Part shown: positions 46,545 through 58,050 of the stretch, piece by piece | Layout of the letters: each line of letters opens with the position of its first letter | Numbering within the stretch: position 1 is the first letter of the stretch | Origin: Plazaster borealis | Lineage: Eukaryota > Echinodermata > Asteroidea > Forcipulatida > Labidiasteridae | DNA length: 64,000 bases | Reading direction: 5' to 3' | NCBI GenBank assembly: GCA_021014325.1 | Contig: JAJGQC010000708.1 | Span: 103,501 to 167,500, forward strand | Notes under the pieces: generated by a model | What the model was told of the DNA's origin: nothing | Seen by the model: only the letters and a program-made list of their open reading frames with translations | Databases searched by the model: none | Made by a program: the position numbers and the translations under genes

Positions 46545-49035
46545 AATAGCCCTGGTAGGACGTCAGTCAGTGCCACTGCACTGACGTCCTGGGTATAAAG
46601 ATCCTTTACAATGCGAACAAAATTTTGAGTAACATTTTAAAATATTTTTACCTAATTTGAGAAGCTGAAACTCCATTCACTTATTCTTGGTGCCTTTAAT
46701 TACACTTTTGCTGAGTTCAAAACCTATCAAATACATCCATGAATGACATTATTTCCGAAAATAAGTCCAAGTTGTGCACTGGCGCTGTGACTCCGTCGTG
46801 TTGCCGCCCGGAAGAAAAAAGCGTTCAGTGTTGTGTTACGCAGTGTTGTGTTACGCAATCTGCAAGTGAAAAACTTGCACAGGCGCAGAAGTATGAAAAA
46901 ACAAGTTAACTTTTGGTGTGTTTTTGTGGCGTTTGGGATTTTTCTTCTCATATGACTTTGGTTTTGTAAAAAATGTTCCGGTCCAGTAAAAATTCTGAGC
47001 AACAAGCCCTGCGGTCTTGTGGATTTTTTCCCCAAATTCAAGCCCTGAATTTGAAAGTTGAATAAAAAAATAAATTTAAGGAAGTTGGGTGTCATAGTAA
47101 TGCCTGCAAATATTTTCATAGATGTTAAATGTAAGATTGGTTGTTCTTTGCAAGAAAACATAAAGTTTCACGTTGTTTATAGTTTAAGTCTGGGTAAAAA
47201 CAACATCCTTGCCAGCAGCAGTGTAAGATAAATCTAAGTTTAGGGGTGTAGTTAAGATGTACTATTTTCAGAGTTTGGCCTAAACATTTCCAGCAGGACC
47301 AGTTAGCTTGTCATTTCCAAGTTACTCCGCTTTTGCATGTGTCCATATTTCATATAAATCCTTTTTAACACTGACCTAGCAAGCCAGACCACCATGACCA
47401 GTGACCATGGCACCCCTTGGAATAGGAATGGTCCCGAAGGTGCTATAACTGGCAAATTTTGCCAGAGGACCATTGTTAAGGGAAAAGACTGATTTTCTTA
47501 TAGGAGGCACTTCTGTTGCATTTTTTAAAAAGTTTTTTAAGGTTCTATAACTGGCAAATTTTGCCAGAGGACCATTGTTAAGGGAGAGGACTGATTTTCT
47601 TATAGGAGGCACTTCTGTGACATTTTTTTAAAAGTTTTTTTAAAAAGGTACTGACACAAAGAAGCACCATCTGTGCATTGTGGAGGTCAAACAAACAAAA
47701 ACATAAAGTTTTGTCTGTGTGTAAATTTAAATAGAAAAACAGTTAAAACATTGAGCTATAAAACAAATATACCTATAAAAGTTAATAAACAGTTTTGGAA
47801 ATTGACTGGAAAGAGATCTGGACCTGCGACCTCCGGATTACCTCCGGATTACCTCCGGATTATTGAGTCAGTGCTCCACCAACTGAGCCATTTAGCCCCA
47901 AAATGTTGGCGGTCTCCCTATTTTGGCAATATCTCTTAGTTTGGAGGCGCCAGTTCAGAAGTTACAACCTGATACTGCCATTTAACCAAGGATCACACCC
48001 AAGTCTTAGAACAGCAGTACCAGGGACCACCCCCCTTAGGGGATGCAACTTTATTTCAAATATCAAGTTATAGGCTAAACAACACAATCAAAATCGACTA
48101 TAGGTAAGTTTAACTCTCATTTTTGGGTGTGAACATATTTGTCTTTGATCACCCCCCTCAAAAAAAAAAAAAATCCTCAAAAACCAAACAAACAATATAT
48201 AATTAGGGTTTTCAGTTTCACGGACCGTCCAAAAAATAACAAGGCCGGAGAAAAAAAATCATTTATATCAAAAATAACGATTCAAAAAACAAACAAAAAC
48301 TTACCAGAATGTTCTCCAATACTTGTAGAATGTGCCAACTTTTCCATGTGGATCAACAAGTGCAATTTTGGGTGGTTTTCCCGTCGTCTGAAGCTTGACA
48401 ATTTTCCACACACACGTGTGTTAGAGATTAGCGCAATCTTTTCGAAACGACCGCATTTCACCACAGCGAGCCCCAAAAATCAAATACCTACGCCGAGATC
48501 ATCAAGTTCCTAAACATTTTTCTTTTTAAAAGTTTATTCAAAGGTATTTTCACATTTAGAAATATATTTCTGTCAAATAATTGAACTTGGATTGCTGATT
48601 CCCAAAATAAATGGCGAAAAGCTTTTTGTTTCCAACAGTAAAATCTAGGAGGCGGAGGGATATTTCCCGAATAAATATGGGGACCTAGCACTTTTCATCA
48701 GGGGGGTGTTTGGTTGAAAATAAACCTTGGGTGCTTGATTTCCCATTTTCATATAATTTCTGATGTATACAATGTATAGCCTGCTATTATTTCAAGACAG
48801 TTGAGGAAAAATAATACAATTATTATGTTGCAGCTGTCTTGTTTTTCCTTTAAAAAAAATTAAAATAGAAAGGAGGTTTGAAGGGTATAGGCTGATCCTG
48901 TATGTAAGGAATCAGTTTTCATTATTACTACCGTACATAGGGGACATGGTGGTAGTAACAGCATAGAAAGTTCCGTATTGCGAGGGGCTGAAGTAGCTTA
49001 AAAAAGGTCAACTCATTTTATGAAGATTTGAATGA
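46545..49035. other. intergenic sequence with a two-unit tandem repeat and a tRNA-like remnant
   Basis: A 103-bp unit is present twice at about 47434-47640 (CTATAACTGGCAAATTTTGC, GGACCATTGTTAAGGGA). At 47808-47906 the minus strand shows a SINE head with A box GGCTCAGTTGGTGGAGC and a tripled AATCCGGAGGT. A possible minus-strand first exon near 48297-48350 (MEKLAHSTSIGEHS, then GTAAGT) has no partner exons that I can find. Confidence 0.45.
47808..47906 (-). mobile_element. tRNA-derived SINE head with internal triplication
   Basis: On the minus strand GGGGCTAAATGGCTCAGTTG leads to AATCCGGAGGT three times in a row and then TCGCAGGTCCAGATC at the B-box position. The extra repeats rule out a functional tRNA. 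Confidence 0.65.
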
Positions 49036-49039
49036 TCCT

Positions 49040-49460
49040 TATAGGTTTACCCTCCCCCTACTTTGATCACTCATACCCACCCCCTTTTTCGTCAATATTA
49101 CCAAGTACCCCCTCCTGATCATTCTTATACCTAGCCCCTCCCAATTTGTTTCATTATCCCCTCCTCTATTTCATCATTCTTAATTCTGTAAGTATAGAAA
49201 GATCAAAAATGGGGGAGATTCTCCCCTCATTTTTGATCTTTCTATACTTACCCTCCCCCATCTTTGATCATTCTTATACCTACCCCCCCCCCAATTTTGA
49301 TCATTCTTATACCTACCCCCCCTATTTTTGATCATTCTTATACCTAACCACCCCCCCCCCTATTTTTGATCAATCTTATACCTACCCCCCCCCCCTCATT
49401 TTAGATCATTCTTATAACTACCCCCACATTTTTGATCATGCTTATACCAATATCCCCACC
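49040..49460. repeat. degenerate C-rich tandem repeat with a hairpin
   Basis: Units of about 27 bp read GATCATTCTTATACCTACCC with variable C runs. A perfect hairpin (GTAAGTATAGAAAGATCAAA and its complement) lies at 49189-49252. Confidence 0.85.
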
Positions 49461-49783
49461 CACCCCCCATTTAATTTCCAAACCAGACAATCAATCGACA
49501 TTAGCATTTCTCAATGTTCAATCTCTTTTATATTCCTCTTAGATTAATGTTTTCTCCCATCATCTACTCTTTCCTAACAAAAACTGTCCTAAAATAATGA
49601 AAACAAAACAAAAGCCAAACAACAAAAAGACAATAACAACCATCTCATCAAATGTGAAAGATATTTTATTGTTCTTGTTTAAAAACAAACACAAAATGAC
49701 AGGTAGGTTTGTGCCTTTGCTATTTTATAGCTTCGACTGTAGGTAAACCATTTGTAAATCATTTTGTCTAAAATAATTTCATT

Positions 49784-50168
49784 TTAAAGGCATCGTACAC
49801 GTTTGGTAATTGTCAAAGACCAGTATTCTCACTTCGTGTATCCCAACATATGCATAAAATAATAAACATCTGAAAATTTGGGCCCAGTTGGTCATCGAAG
49901 TTGCATGAAAATAATGAAAGAAAAAACATCCTTGTTGCACAAATTTGTGTGCTTTCAGATGCCTGGAAAAGGCTTCAGGCCTGAAGTCTTTTTCAGATTC
50001 AAATATGTTAGTGAGAAAATACCTCTTTCTCAAAAACTACATTACTTCAGAGGGAGTTGTTTCTCACAATGTTTTATACTATCAACAGCTCTCCACTGCT
50101 AGTTACTAAGTAAGTTTTTATGCTAATATATATTTTGAGTAATTACCAAAAGTGTTCAGTGCCTTTAA
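49784..50168. mobile_element. TTAA-flanked MITE, full-length member of the 4617 family
   Basis: TTAA at 49784-49787 and 50165-50168. The interior matches 4617-4975 in reverse orientation (TGTATCCCAACATATGCATA, GTGTGCTTTCAGATGC, TACTATCAACAGCTCTCC). Confidence 0.88.
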
Positions 50169-50169
50169 A

Positions 50170-50925
50170 TGTATTTTTAAAACTACATGATTAGAATGAA
50201 CACATTCTTTAAAACCAAAGTACTCTTTCTTGCTGGCCGACCTTCAACCTTGTCTTTATATTAAGCAATATAGTATTCTCTGCAAAACTTGTGACAAGAC
50301 TTCGGCATTCTAAAATAGGACCCAGGGTTCTCCCCAGGATTTTTCAAAACTGTGGGGGCATTCTGGACCCAAATTTTGGAACTTTGGCCAAAGTATGCTG
50401 AATTGAAACAAGGTCCTTGGAATGTTTTTAATTGGTGTTTATCTTTGGTTATAAAGCCCTACTGAGCAATCTTTTATATTTATAATTTTTGAGAATTTGA
50501 TCTGGAGTCAAAATAATATATATATATATATATATATATACATTTTCTTTTTGCAAATCGGCCCAAAATTTGCGCGTATCGGGCTGATATGCTAGCTTGT
50601 GCATAGGGAGAACCCTGAATGCATAGACGACAGTTGACTGCACCTTTTGATTTTGTTCAACCAGGCTATCTTCCTCTTACCCCTTTGGGGTGGGGCTTAC
50701 ATTTAGCAATCTTTTCAGCAGAGGGGAATCTTGAGTGGACAACACACCATGAATAGCCAAATGATGTTCGTCCGCCTTTTGTCCCAGAACCACACGATAC
50801 AAACAGGAACCAGCCACAAGCAATATATACATCACATGACTTTCTGGCTGGTATCCTGCTTCAGTTGTACAGTCACTCCTATACTTTACAGCTAAATAAA
50901 TTTGGCCCTGAGCTTAAAATGGTCA
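50170..50925. other. intergenic sequence downstream of the DHX36-like gene
   Basis: A (TA)n microsatellite of about 24 bases lies at 50516-50540. Nothing else is recognised. Confidence 0.5.
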
Positions 50926-50929
50926 ATCC

Positions 50930-51530
50930 TTAGACTGTCTACCAGTCATTCTAGCACTGAGTTCATAACGATCAGTCCCTAGCCTGTCTTCCAGTCAGTC
51001 TGGCACTGAGTTCATAACGGTCCATCCCTAGACTGTCTTCCAGTCAGTCTGGCACTGAGGTCATAGCGGTCCATCCCTAGCCTGTCTTCCAGTCAGACTG
51101 GCACTGAGTTCATAACGGTCCATCCCTAGACTGTCTTCCAGTCAGACTGGCACTGAGTTCATAACGGTCCATCCCTAGACTGTCTTCCAGTCAGACTGGC
51201 ACTGAGTTCATAACGGTCCATCTCTAACCTGTCTTCCAGTCAGACTGGCACTGAGTTCATAACGGTCCATCCCTAGACTGTCTTCAAGTCAGACTGGCGC
51301 CGAGTTCATAACGGTCCATCCCTAGACTGTCTAACAGTCAGACTGGCACTGAGTTCATAACTGTCCATCTCTAGCCTGTCTAACAGTCAGACTGGCACTG
51401 AGTTCATAACGATCAGTCCCTAGCCTGTCTTCCAGTCAGACTGTCACCGAGTTCATAAGGATCAGTCCCTAGCCTGTCTTTCAGTCGGACTGGCACCGAG
51501 TTCATTAACGGTCCATCCCTAGCCTGTCTA
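50930..51530. repeat. minisatellite of about 49 bp, 12 to 13 units
   Basis: Unit ATCCCTAGACTGTCTTCCAG followed by TCAGACTGGCACTGAGTTCA and TAACGGTCC. The last unit overlaps the predicted stop codon of the DHX36-like gene on the minus strand. Confidence 0.95.
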
Positions 51531-51682
51531 CCAGTCAGATTGATCATGATCTTCCTCTGTTGTGATCAGGTCGATGATAACCTGCATGATGCGGCCTTCC
51601 CTATACAGTCCTGACCCCACTGGATCATTCCAGGCTTGTTGATCTTCTGCCTCAGTAGTTTGTCAAGCTCTTGACGAAGATC
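51528..51682 (-). CDS. DHX36: DHX36-like last exon, frameshifted
   Basis: It starts in phase with DLRQELDKLLRQKINKP. The family-like continuation WNDPVGSGLYREGRIMQVII is in another frame, with an apparent one-base loss near 51635. In the restored sense the protein would end shortly after DLITTEEDHDQ at a stop inside the minisatellite. In the actual frame it ends after unrelated residues. Confidence 0.72.
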
Positions 51683-54600
51683 CTGACCGATACAAGAAAA
51701 ACAAAAAAACTTCAACTGTTATTTACTTGTTCACCAAAATGTTTTACCAGTTTACCAGGTAAATTTCATTCACAACTAGGCGCAAATTTCTATATTCAGC
51801 GGTAACACCATGAGTATATATCTACTTTGCTTTGTAGATTTTTTTCTTGATTGGGACTACTACTTTCGCTTTAGTGGATCGAGGAACTTCTCAATATTAA
51901 CTTCACTGCAGCAGAGTGAGTTCTTCATTGATCTCAACGATTCGACTAGCCTGCTCTGGTCATCGTCAGGAGACTGAAGAGTGTTTGAGATGCTGGTCTC
52001 TTTATAGGGATTCAGAGGTTTCAGTCTAGAGTCAGCACTGCTTTGGTTGGTTGTTACGTGTTCTTATTCCACCATGGTTGTTCTGAAAGGGAGAACTGTG
52101 GTTGGTGAGCTCAGAGTTATTGGTAGTGTGAGTGCCCTGTGTAGCCGCCAACTATTTTTGTTTTGATTTTGAGTGACTACGACATACCTACCATTCTGAA
52201 AGAATATTTTTGTTGCTGCATGTCACCATCTTTTTACATGAATGTAATGTCAGTAACCAAAGTCTGCCACCAGTAACAAGCGGGGTAGTGGTGGCTGACA
52301 CGAGTTAGCCACCAGCATGACTTCATGGGAGACTCACCTTGACAAGATTTGCGATTGTTGCTGGTGCATGGAACTTGATGTGATCATCAACGGTGATCGT
52401 TTCATGGCCGTCTTCAGTTGCGACTCCGATTTTCCCGCCGAAAAACAACAAGGGGTAGGGCTCCACAGCACTGGTATCATGCAGGAATACCTACAATGGG
52501 GAATAAAGATTCAAGATTGTGATAATCTAGGATTAAGTTAAGCTTACAATAATTCATTTATTGATTTCTAAGGTAATCCCTCTGCTGCCACTTCCCAGGT
52601 TGTATCGTAAGCTTGGGTGTACGGCAGTTACAAGTTGAATAGCTTCTGACTGTTACCCCAAACAAAGATATTGACCAAATAGGGAGACGGTCATCATTAG
52701 GTCTAGATTGCTCAGTTGGTGGAGCGCCGGCACATTAATCTGGAGGTTGTAGGTTCAAGTCCTGCTCTAGTCAATTTGTCTTTTGGTCAACCCAAAATTA
52801 TTATACATAATTTTAAAAGGCAGATAATATGAAATACATAATAATAATAATAATACATTGTACACAAAATTCCTTGTGGATCATCCCTCTCTTTAGAATT
52901 CTTCAGTGGAGACACATTGTTCCTATCGTTTTCCCATCTCCAAATAGCCAATATTAAAACACCAGAACTCGAGTCCCGTGCACTAGACCGCACAAAAGCG
53001 GACCCAGTCTAAAATAACTGATGGGAAAAGTCTGCTCCTGTCTAGAATCTCAACTCTGACAAATGCCGTATCCGAATTGGCGGTTACAGCTAAAGCTTCG
53101 ACTGTTGCTATGGGTGTTGCCAAGGACATCCTATACTTCAACGCATGATGACGTGGCACTCCAGCCATAGCCAAAACCGTAGCCGCCAGTTTGGAACCGG
53201 CCTTACACTGGAAGATTTCATCTTGAGGTGGTATATAGAGGATCCAGTTTGACGGAATTGGTTCTCTCATCGGAGTTGACCAACTTGGGATGGATCTTGA
53301 CTTGGCCATCTTGTGGTGTCATAATCTTGGCTGGTCTACGGGAGGTAAACAAAAAATTATATATTGTAGGTTTTCAGCAAAAGATTTTTGAAACTAGTCT
53401 ATGTTGAGAGGTTTATCTCATCAGGTGAAGTTTTCCAATTCTGCAGGAAACAAAATATCTGAAGGCACCCCAGGTAGGAATCGAACCCACCACCTTAATT
53501 TTTTTATAGTAGAAGTCAACATATAGAAGATCGCAACCAGAGATGGGAATCATTAGTTGCAGATTCACATCCTACCCACCACCTTCAGTAACTATATTTA
53601 AGGTGGTGGGTTGGAGTCAACATTCAGAAACCGCCACCTGAGATGGGAATCATTAGTTGCAGGTTCACATCCTACCCACCACCTTCAGTAGTATTGAAGG
53701 TGGTGGGTTGGTCAACATTCAGAAACCGCCACCTGAGATGGGAATCATTAGTTGCAGGTTCACATCCTACCCACCACCTTCAGTAGTATTGAAGGTGTTG
53801 GGTTGGAGTCAACATTCAGAAGACCGCCACCTGAGATGGGAATCATTAGTTGCAGATTCACATCCTACCCACCACCTTCAGTAGTATTGAAGGTGTTGGG
53901 TTGGAGTCAACATATAGAAGATCGCCACCAGAGATGTGAATCATTAGTTGCAGGTTCACATCCTACCTGTGTTTTCCGGCTCATCTGTTGAATGAGTTAC
54001 CCTGACCTCAGCCACATTCGGGTACAGACCCGAGCATAAGACGGCTTTGATGAGCTGTCGATTCCTGTACGGAGAAAACAAATTTTTACTTCAATGTGCT
54101 ATCTTGAACATGCTTTGAGTTCGACGAATGAATAGTCTTGCGAGTGTCTCAAATGATTTAACCTAAATCTAGCAATAGGCATTCAATCAATCAGGGATTA
54201 GACACACTATTATATAGCGTACTGCTGAAAAACTACGATGGTGTAAGCGTGAGCGTAGGTCACCCAAGGTTAACACCAGTGCAAATGGTTCTAAGAAGTG
54301 CCATATTCCTCCAGTACGGGAAAAGCTCCATTAAAGAAAGAGGCTAAAATAAAACATCCTTTTCGTCTGGCAACTCACACCTGTTATATCCATGTAATTC
54401 CTTTTCCAAACAGTGGACTTAATTGAATCATGCACAAGCCAGTAGGGCTGCTGACTGCCCCAGGCAGATTAACTGCTCATCCATTAAGTTTAATGACCCA
54501 AGTAATTCAATGTAAATACACCCATTCAGTGAAAAGGATGTATACTTTCCGAGATCTTTGTGGCCAAACTCGGAAATTTCCTGTAATGCTGAAATGCTAC

Positions 54601-54831
54601 AATGTCCAAACGCTCAATTTCTCATTACCAAGCATGTATACCACCTCCAACTATAATCCGACTTCAAAGTGTAATTTTTCTGAGTCAATTTCTGAGGTTT
54701 GTTGCAGTCATTTTGACTTTCAACTCTGTACCTGAGTGTCTATTTGCAGCAGGCTGCTTGCAGGACTTGTGCTGGACAAAACCAAGCGATGCCAGCAGCT
54801 CACAGAACTGTGTCTTCATGTTATCAAGCAT
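51528..54831 (-). CDS. DHX36: DHX36-like DEAH helicase, C-terminal exons, frame disrupted
   Basis: Five exons in order (54732-54831, 53967-54064, 53207-53330, 52338-52490 and 51528-51682) follow the C-terminal end of DHX36 as I know it: MLDNMKTQFCELL, KAVLCSGLYPNVAEVRV, KIHPKLVNSDE, NWILY and YHLKMKSSS, then HDTSAVEPYPLLFFGG, and finally LRQELDKLLRQKI and VIIDLITTEE. DHX36 unwinds G-quadruplex DNA and RNA; this part is the OB-fold and C-terminal extension. The helicase core is not in the window and would lie at higher coordinates. The reading frame breaks at several places: one base at the first junction, two shifts inside 53207-53330, and one near 51635. Introns are retained, so it is not a processed copy. 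It is either a decaying duplicate or a real gene with sequence errors. Confidence 0.82.
51857..51975. repeat. dispersed repeat, also at 58082-58197
   Basis: Both copies share GGGACTACTA, GTGGATCG, ACTTCTC, TAACTTCACTGC and TTTCGACTAGC / CGACTAGCCTGCTCTGGTCATCG-like stretches. The class of element is unknown to me. Confidence 0.65.
52338..52490 (-). CDS. DHX36: DHX36-like exon, LLFFGG region, intact
   Basis: The 153-nt, 51-codon exon runs from CATTGTAG to AAG/GTGAGT without interruption. It contains VFLHDTSAVEPYPLLFFGG and TITVDDHIKFHAPATIANLV, the most conserved stretch of the C-terminal region. Confidence 0.9.
52700..52805 (+). mobile_element. tRNA-derived SINE in a DHX36-like intron
   Basis: A box TTGCTCAGTTGGTGGAGC, B box GGTTCAAGTCC, acceptor arms GTCTAGA / TCTAGTC, then TTTGGTCAACCCAAAATTA. 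It is the same family as the copies at 30634, 31961 and 33286, and closest to a tRNA fold among them. Confidence 0.75.
53207..53330 (-). CDS. DHX36: DHX36-like exon, KIHPKLVNSDE to YHLKMKSSS, with two frame shifts
   Basis: Using the ACCAG acceptor, the exon joins the previous one in phase and encodes AKIMTPQDGQVKIHPKLVN. The homologous continuation then moves to a second frame (NWILY) and a third (YHLKMKSSS) within about 60 bases. The donor is AGT/GTAAGG in phase 0. Confidence 0.75.
53500..53966. repeat. tandem array of about 95 bp, 4 to 5 units
   Basis: Unit: ATGGGAATCATTAGTTGCAG, GTTCACATCCTACCCACCAC, CTTCAGTAGTATTGAAGGTG, then GGTTGGAGTCAACATTCAGA. On the minus strand each unit repeats the GTAGGATGTGAACCTGCAAC that forms the 5' splice site of the exon ending at 53967. 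Confidence 0.92.
53967..54064 (-). CDS. DHX36: DHX36-like exon, KAVLCSGLYPNVAEV region
   Basis: Acceptor CCGTACAG and donor ACAG/GTAGGATG. It encodes NRQLIKAVLCSGLYPNVAEV and a less conserved VTHSTDEPENT. The donor sequence is repeated in the neighbouring tandem array (53500-53966). Confidence 0.82.
54070..54725. other. intron of the DHX36-like gene
   Basis: No coding or repeat feature is recognised. A 101-codon plus-strand frame at 54430 has no family match and is probably incidental. Confidence 0.5.
54732..54831 (-). CDS. DHX36: DHX36-like exon, MLDNMKTQF region
   Basis: Acceptor TTCCCAG and donor CAG/GTACAG. It encodes 33 residues with ELLASLGFVQHKSC, matching the segment after the helicase-associated domain. 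It ends in phase 1, which does not fit the next exon by one base. Confidence 0.75.
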
Positions 54832-54834
54832 CTG

Positions 54835-55325
54835 GGAATTCAAAAAACAAAAACACTCCAATAAAAACACTAAACAAATATTGGATGCACATGAGTGCAT
54901 TGTCACATAATTATAATCAAGAGGTGAAATCTGGACTGTGGAAAAGCTAGATTTCATCGAGTGACTAAATTCTGCAACAATGCAGGAATGAAATGTGTTC
55001 AATATTTGTTTTACATAACTAACACATAGATCTTTGTCATTTGATTTTTGCTCACAATAAACACAGAAATAGAAGTTTAACCTCAGTACAAGGTTATTGT
55101 TATTGGTTTTATAACAGTTGTTTATTGTTGTAGTTCTAGTTTAACTGTAAGTTTATAAACAAAGGTTTCTTCTATGAAAGGAAGGGTGTAACGATAGTTA
55201 GTCTAGCGCCCTCCATCGATCAGTCTTAGATAGTTACTTGCTTAATGGCTGCTAAATAAATACAACCCAGATCATTGTTATCAGAGAATAATCCGTCTTA
55301 TATCATCGTCATCCTTATAAGTACC
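54835..55325. other. sequence between the DHX36-like exons and the LINE
   Basis: AT-rich with no recognised exon. An upstream DHX36 exon was looked for here on the minus strand and not found. Confidence 0.5.
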
Positions 55326-55329
55326 ACTA

Positions 55330-58050
55330 GCTTTTACATGATCTAACATTTAAAGGTCAATTATCTCCTGTTAAACTTGTCATCCTTTATAGACCCCCAT
55401 ACAGCTCCAAACACTGGATTACATCAAGGGTGTTCTTGAAAGAATTCTCAGAGTATGTATCTTCTCTGACTACAACTCCTGGTAAACTCCTTATGGTTGG
55501 CGATTTCAACTTCCATTTTGATGTTGAGGATGATCCTGATGTGTTGAAACTCAAAGACATACTGAATACATCTAACCTATCACAATTTGTCTCTCAACCA
55601 ACCCACATCAATGGCCACTGCCTAGATTTAATTATATCTTGTTCAAATGACAATATTATTGATTCTGTAGATGTCCCATTCATGTTTGCTGATCATGCTG
55701 CTGTTCATTGTAAACTTAAACTTGCTAAGCCTAAGCCTACCAAGAAAGTTATTAATTATCGGAAGTGGAGTTCAATTGATAAGAATGCTTTCTCATATGA
55801 TATCAGGTTAAGTGATTTGATCATCGATCCTGAAGCTGATTTAGATAAACTGGTTGTACAGTATGACACCACCCGATTCACAGGTATTCTCGAAAAACAT
55901 GCCCCCCTGAAAAAGCGCTCTGTGACAATCCGTACCTCTAATCCGTGGTACACTCTTGAAATTGATAGTGCAAAAAAGTGTAGGAAAAGGTATGAAAGAC
56001 GGTGGCGTAATTCAAAACTTGAAATAGACTTTTTAAATCACAGCACCTTGTTGTTACAAATATGATTAATCAAGCCAAATTGGACTACTATCATGACAAA
56101 GTTTCCCAGTGCAAGGACCAAAAAGAATTGTTCAAAGTTGTTGAAAGTTTGTTGCATCAGAAAGGAAAAGTAAAACTACCTTCACATACATGTAAATCTC
56201 AACTTGCTAAGAGATTTATTGATTATTTCATTACAAAAATCAGCACAATCCGTCAAGGCCTAGACATAGTTCCAGTTTCTTCTCCCACATAAGATACTGG
56301 TCCCCCTACATGTACTACCCAATTTTTGGAATATTTCAGACCTGTAAATGTAACAGAGATTTCTAAACTTATCTCTGGATCACCATCTAAATCGTGTGTC
56401 TTGGATCCTGTACCAACATGGATGCTCAAAGACCATATCAATGTATTTGCACCTGTGATCACAAAGATTGTGAATAACTCTTTTGAAACAGCTATTTTCC
56501 CGGACCATTTTAAGAATGCACTGGTTACACCGCTCCTCAAAAAACCTTCGCTTGACTCTGAAAATTTGAAGAACTTCCGTCCGTCTCTAATTTAAAGTTT
56601 GTGTCAAAAATTGTTGAGAAGGTTGTTGCATGCCAGCTCATTGATCATTTATCTTCTAACAACCTATATGAACACTTCCAATCAGCTTACAGAAAATACC
56701 ACAGTACAGAAACAGCTTTACTGAGGGTGCAAAATGATATTTTATGTGAACTGGATGATAAATTTGGTGTATTTCTTATTCTTCTTGATCTTTCTGCAGC
56801 CTTTGACACCATTGATCATGACATACTTTATACTCGCCTTGCATCAATTGGTGACAAGGGCTCGGCTCTGAAGTGGCTACAATCATATTTCAGTAACAGG
56901 ACCCAGTCAGTGAACATTGCTGGTATCCTGTCCGACTTTGATCCTCTCCCTTACGCCGTACCCCAAGGATCGGTTCTGGGGCCGTTGCTTTTTACAATCT
57001 ATGCTAGCCCAATTACTAATATTGCACGTAAACATGGCTTACGTGTACATGCGTATGCGGATGACACGCAACTCTATTTGCCATTTGATTTGAACAAACC
57101 CAACAGTGAGGAATCGGCTCGCCAGTGTGCCGAAGCCTGTATATCAGAGATTATGTCCTGGATGACCATAAACAAGCTAAAACTAAATGACAAAACAGAA
57201 TTTCTCATTATAACTTCCAAACATCAGCGACAAAAAATCATTGATCATAACATTCACGTTGACAGTGCCTCTATTCTTGCCTCACCTTGTGCGCGTAATT
57301 TGGGAATTATTTTTGGTAACACACTATCCATGGTTAAACATGTCAGCAGGATTTGTCAATCAACATATTATTACTTACGAACTGTAAATAGGCCTACCAT
57401 TCGAAAAACCTTATCACATAAAACTGCTGCTACCATCATCCATTCTTTGGTCACTTCTCGCCTTGACAATGGTAACTCATTATTATACGGAGTTACTGAA
57501 CACCAGCTCCACAAACTACAACTTGTACAAAATGCTGCCGCTCGTGTTTTAACAAAATCTAAAAAACACGATCATATTACACCTATATTGCAGGAACTTC
57601 ACTGGCTTCCCATTGGACAACGAATTCAATTCAAAATTTTACTAATTACATTTAAATCTCAGATTGGCTTAACTCCATCTTACATTGCAAATCTTCTTGT
57701 ACCTTACGCCCCTTCTCGCACTCTTCGTTCTTCTGCTAAGACCCTTATAACTATTCCTAGAACGTCCTCATCATATGGCGATCGTGCCTTTTCTGCTTGT
57801 GCTCCTAAACTTTGGAACACTTTACCTAATAACATTAGATGCTGTAGTTCTCTTCCATTGTTTAAAAACTTGCTGAAAACTCATTTATTTAACTCCACAT
57901 ACACTTAGCTTGTAACATGTCTTAGATTATTCATTGTATAACTGTATTGTATATTTCTCTTTCGTTGCTTATATGTTTTGGTTTTTTTGTTCTGCGCCTC
58001 GGAATAGGGTCTTGTACACTAGATAGATGGCGTATTATATTAATTAACTA
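55330..58050 (+). mobile_element. 5'-truncated non-LTR retrotransposon (CR1/L2-like), inactive
   Basis: The remaining ORF2 begins within the endonuclease (KLVILYRPPYSS, GDFNFHFD, ADHAAVHC) and goes on to a reverse transcriptase with DLSAAFDTIDHDIL, VPQGSVLGPLLF and YADDTQLY, then the C-terminal LQELHWLPIGQRIQFK and SYGDRAFSACAPKLWN. There is a frame shift near 56050, an in-frame stop at 56290 and a one-base loss near 56586, so it cannot encode an active protein. The 3' end is near 58050. Confidence 0.93.
56601..57908 (+). pseudogene. reverse-transcriptase part of the LINE ORF2
   Basis: The longest uninterrupted frame in the window, 435 codons, from SKIVEKVVACQLIDHL to the C-terminus. It contains RT motifs A, B and C intact, including YADD. 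Its true upstream continuation is in another frame because one base is missing at about 56586, so it is a fragment of a dead ORF. Confidence 0.92.

Noticed and set aside
46727..47161. 144-codon minus-strand frame
   Set aside because: Composition is low-complexity and no family is recognised. No splice partners or transcript support.
48282..48513. Possible first exon of a new minus-strand gene
   Set aside because: There is a good GTAAGT donor after MEKLAHSTSIGEHS, but I found no downstream exon, so it is noted only as weak.
54430..54735. A 101-codon plus-strand frame
   Set aside because: It lies in the intron of the DHX36-like gene, has no recognised family, and overlaps the antisense of the exon region.
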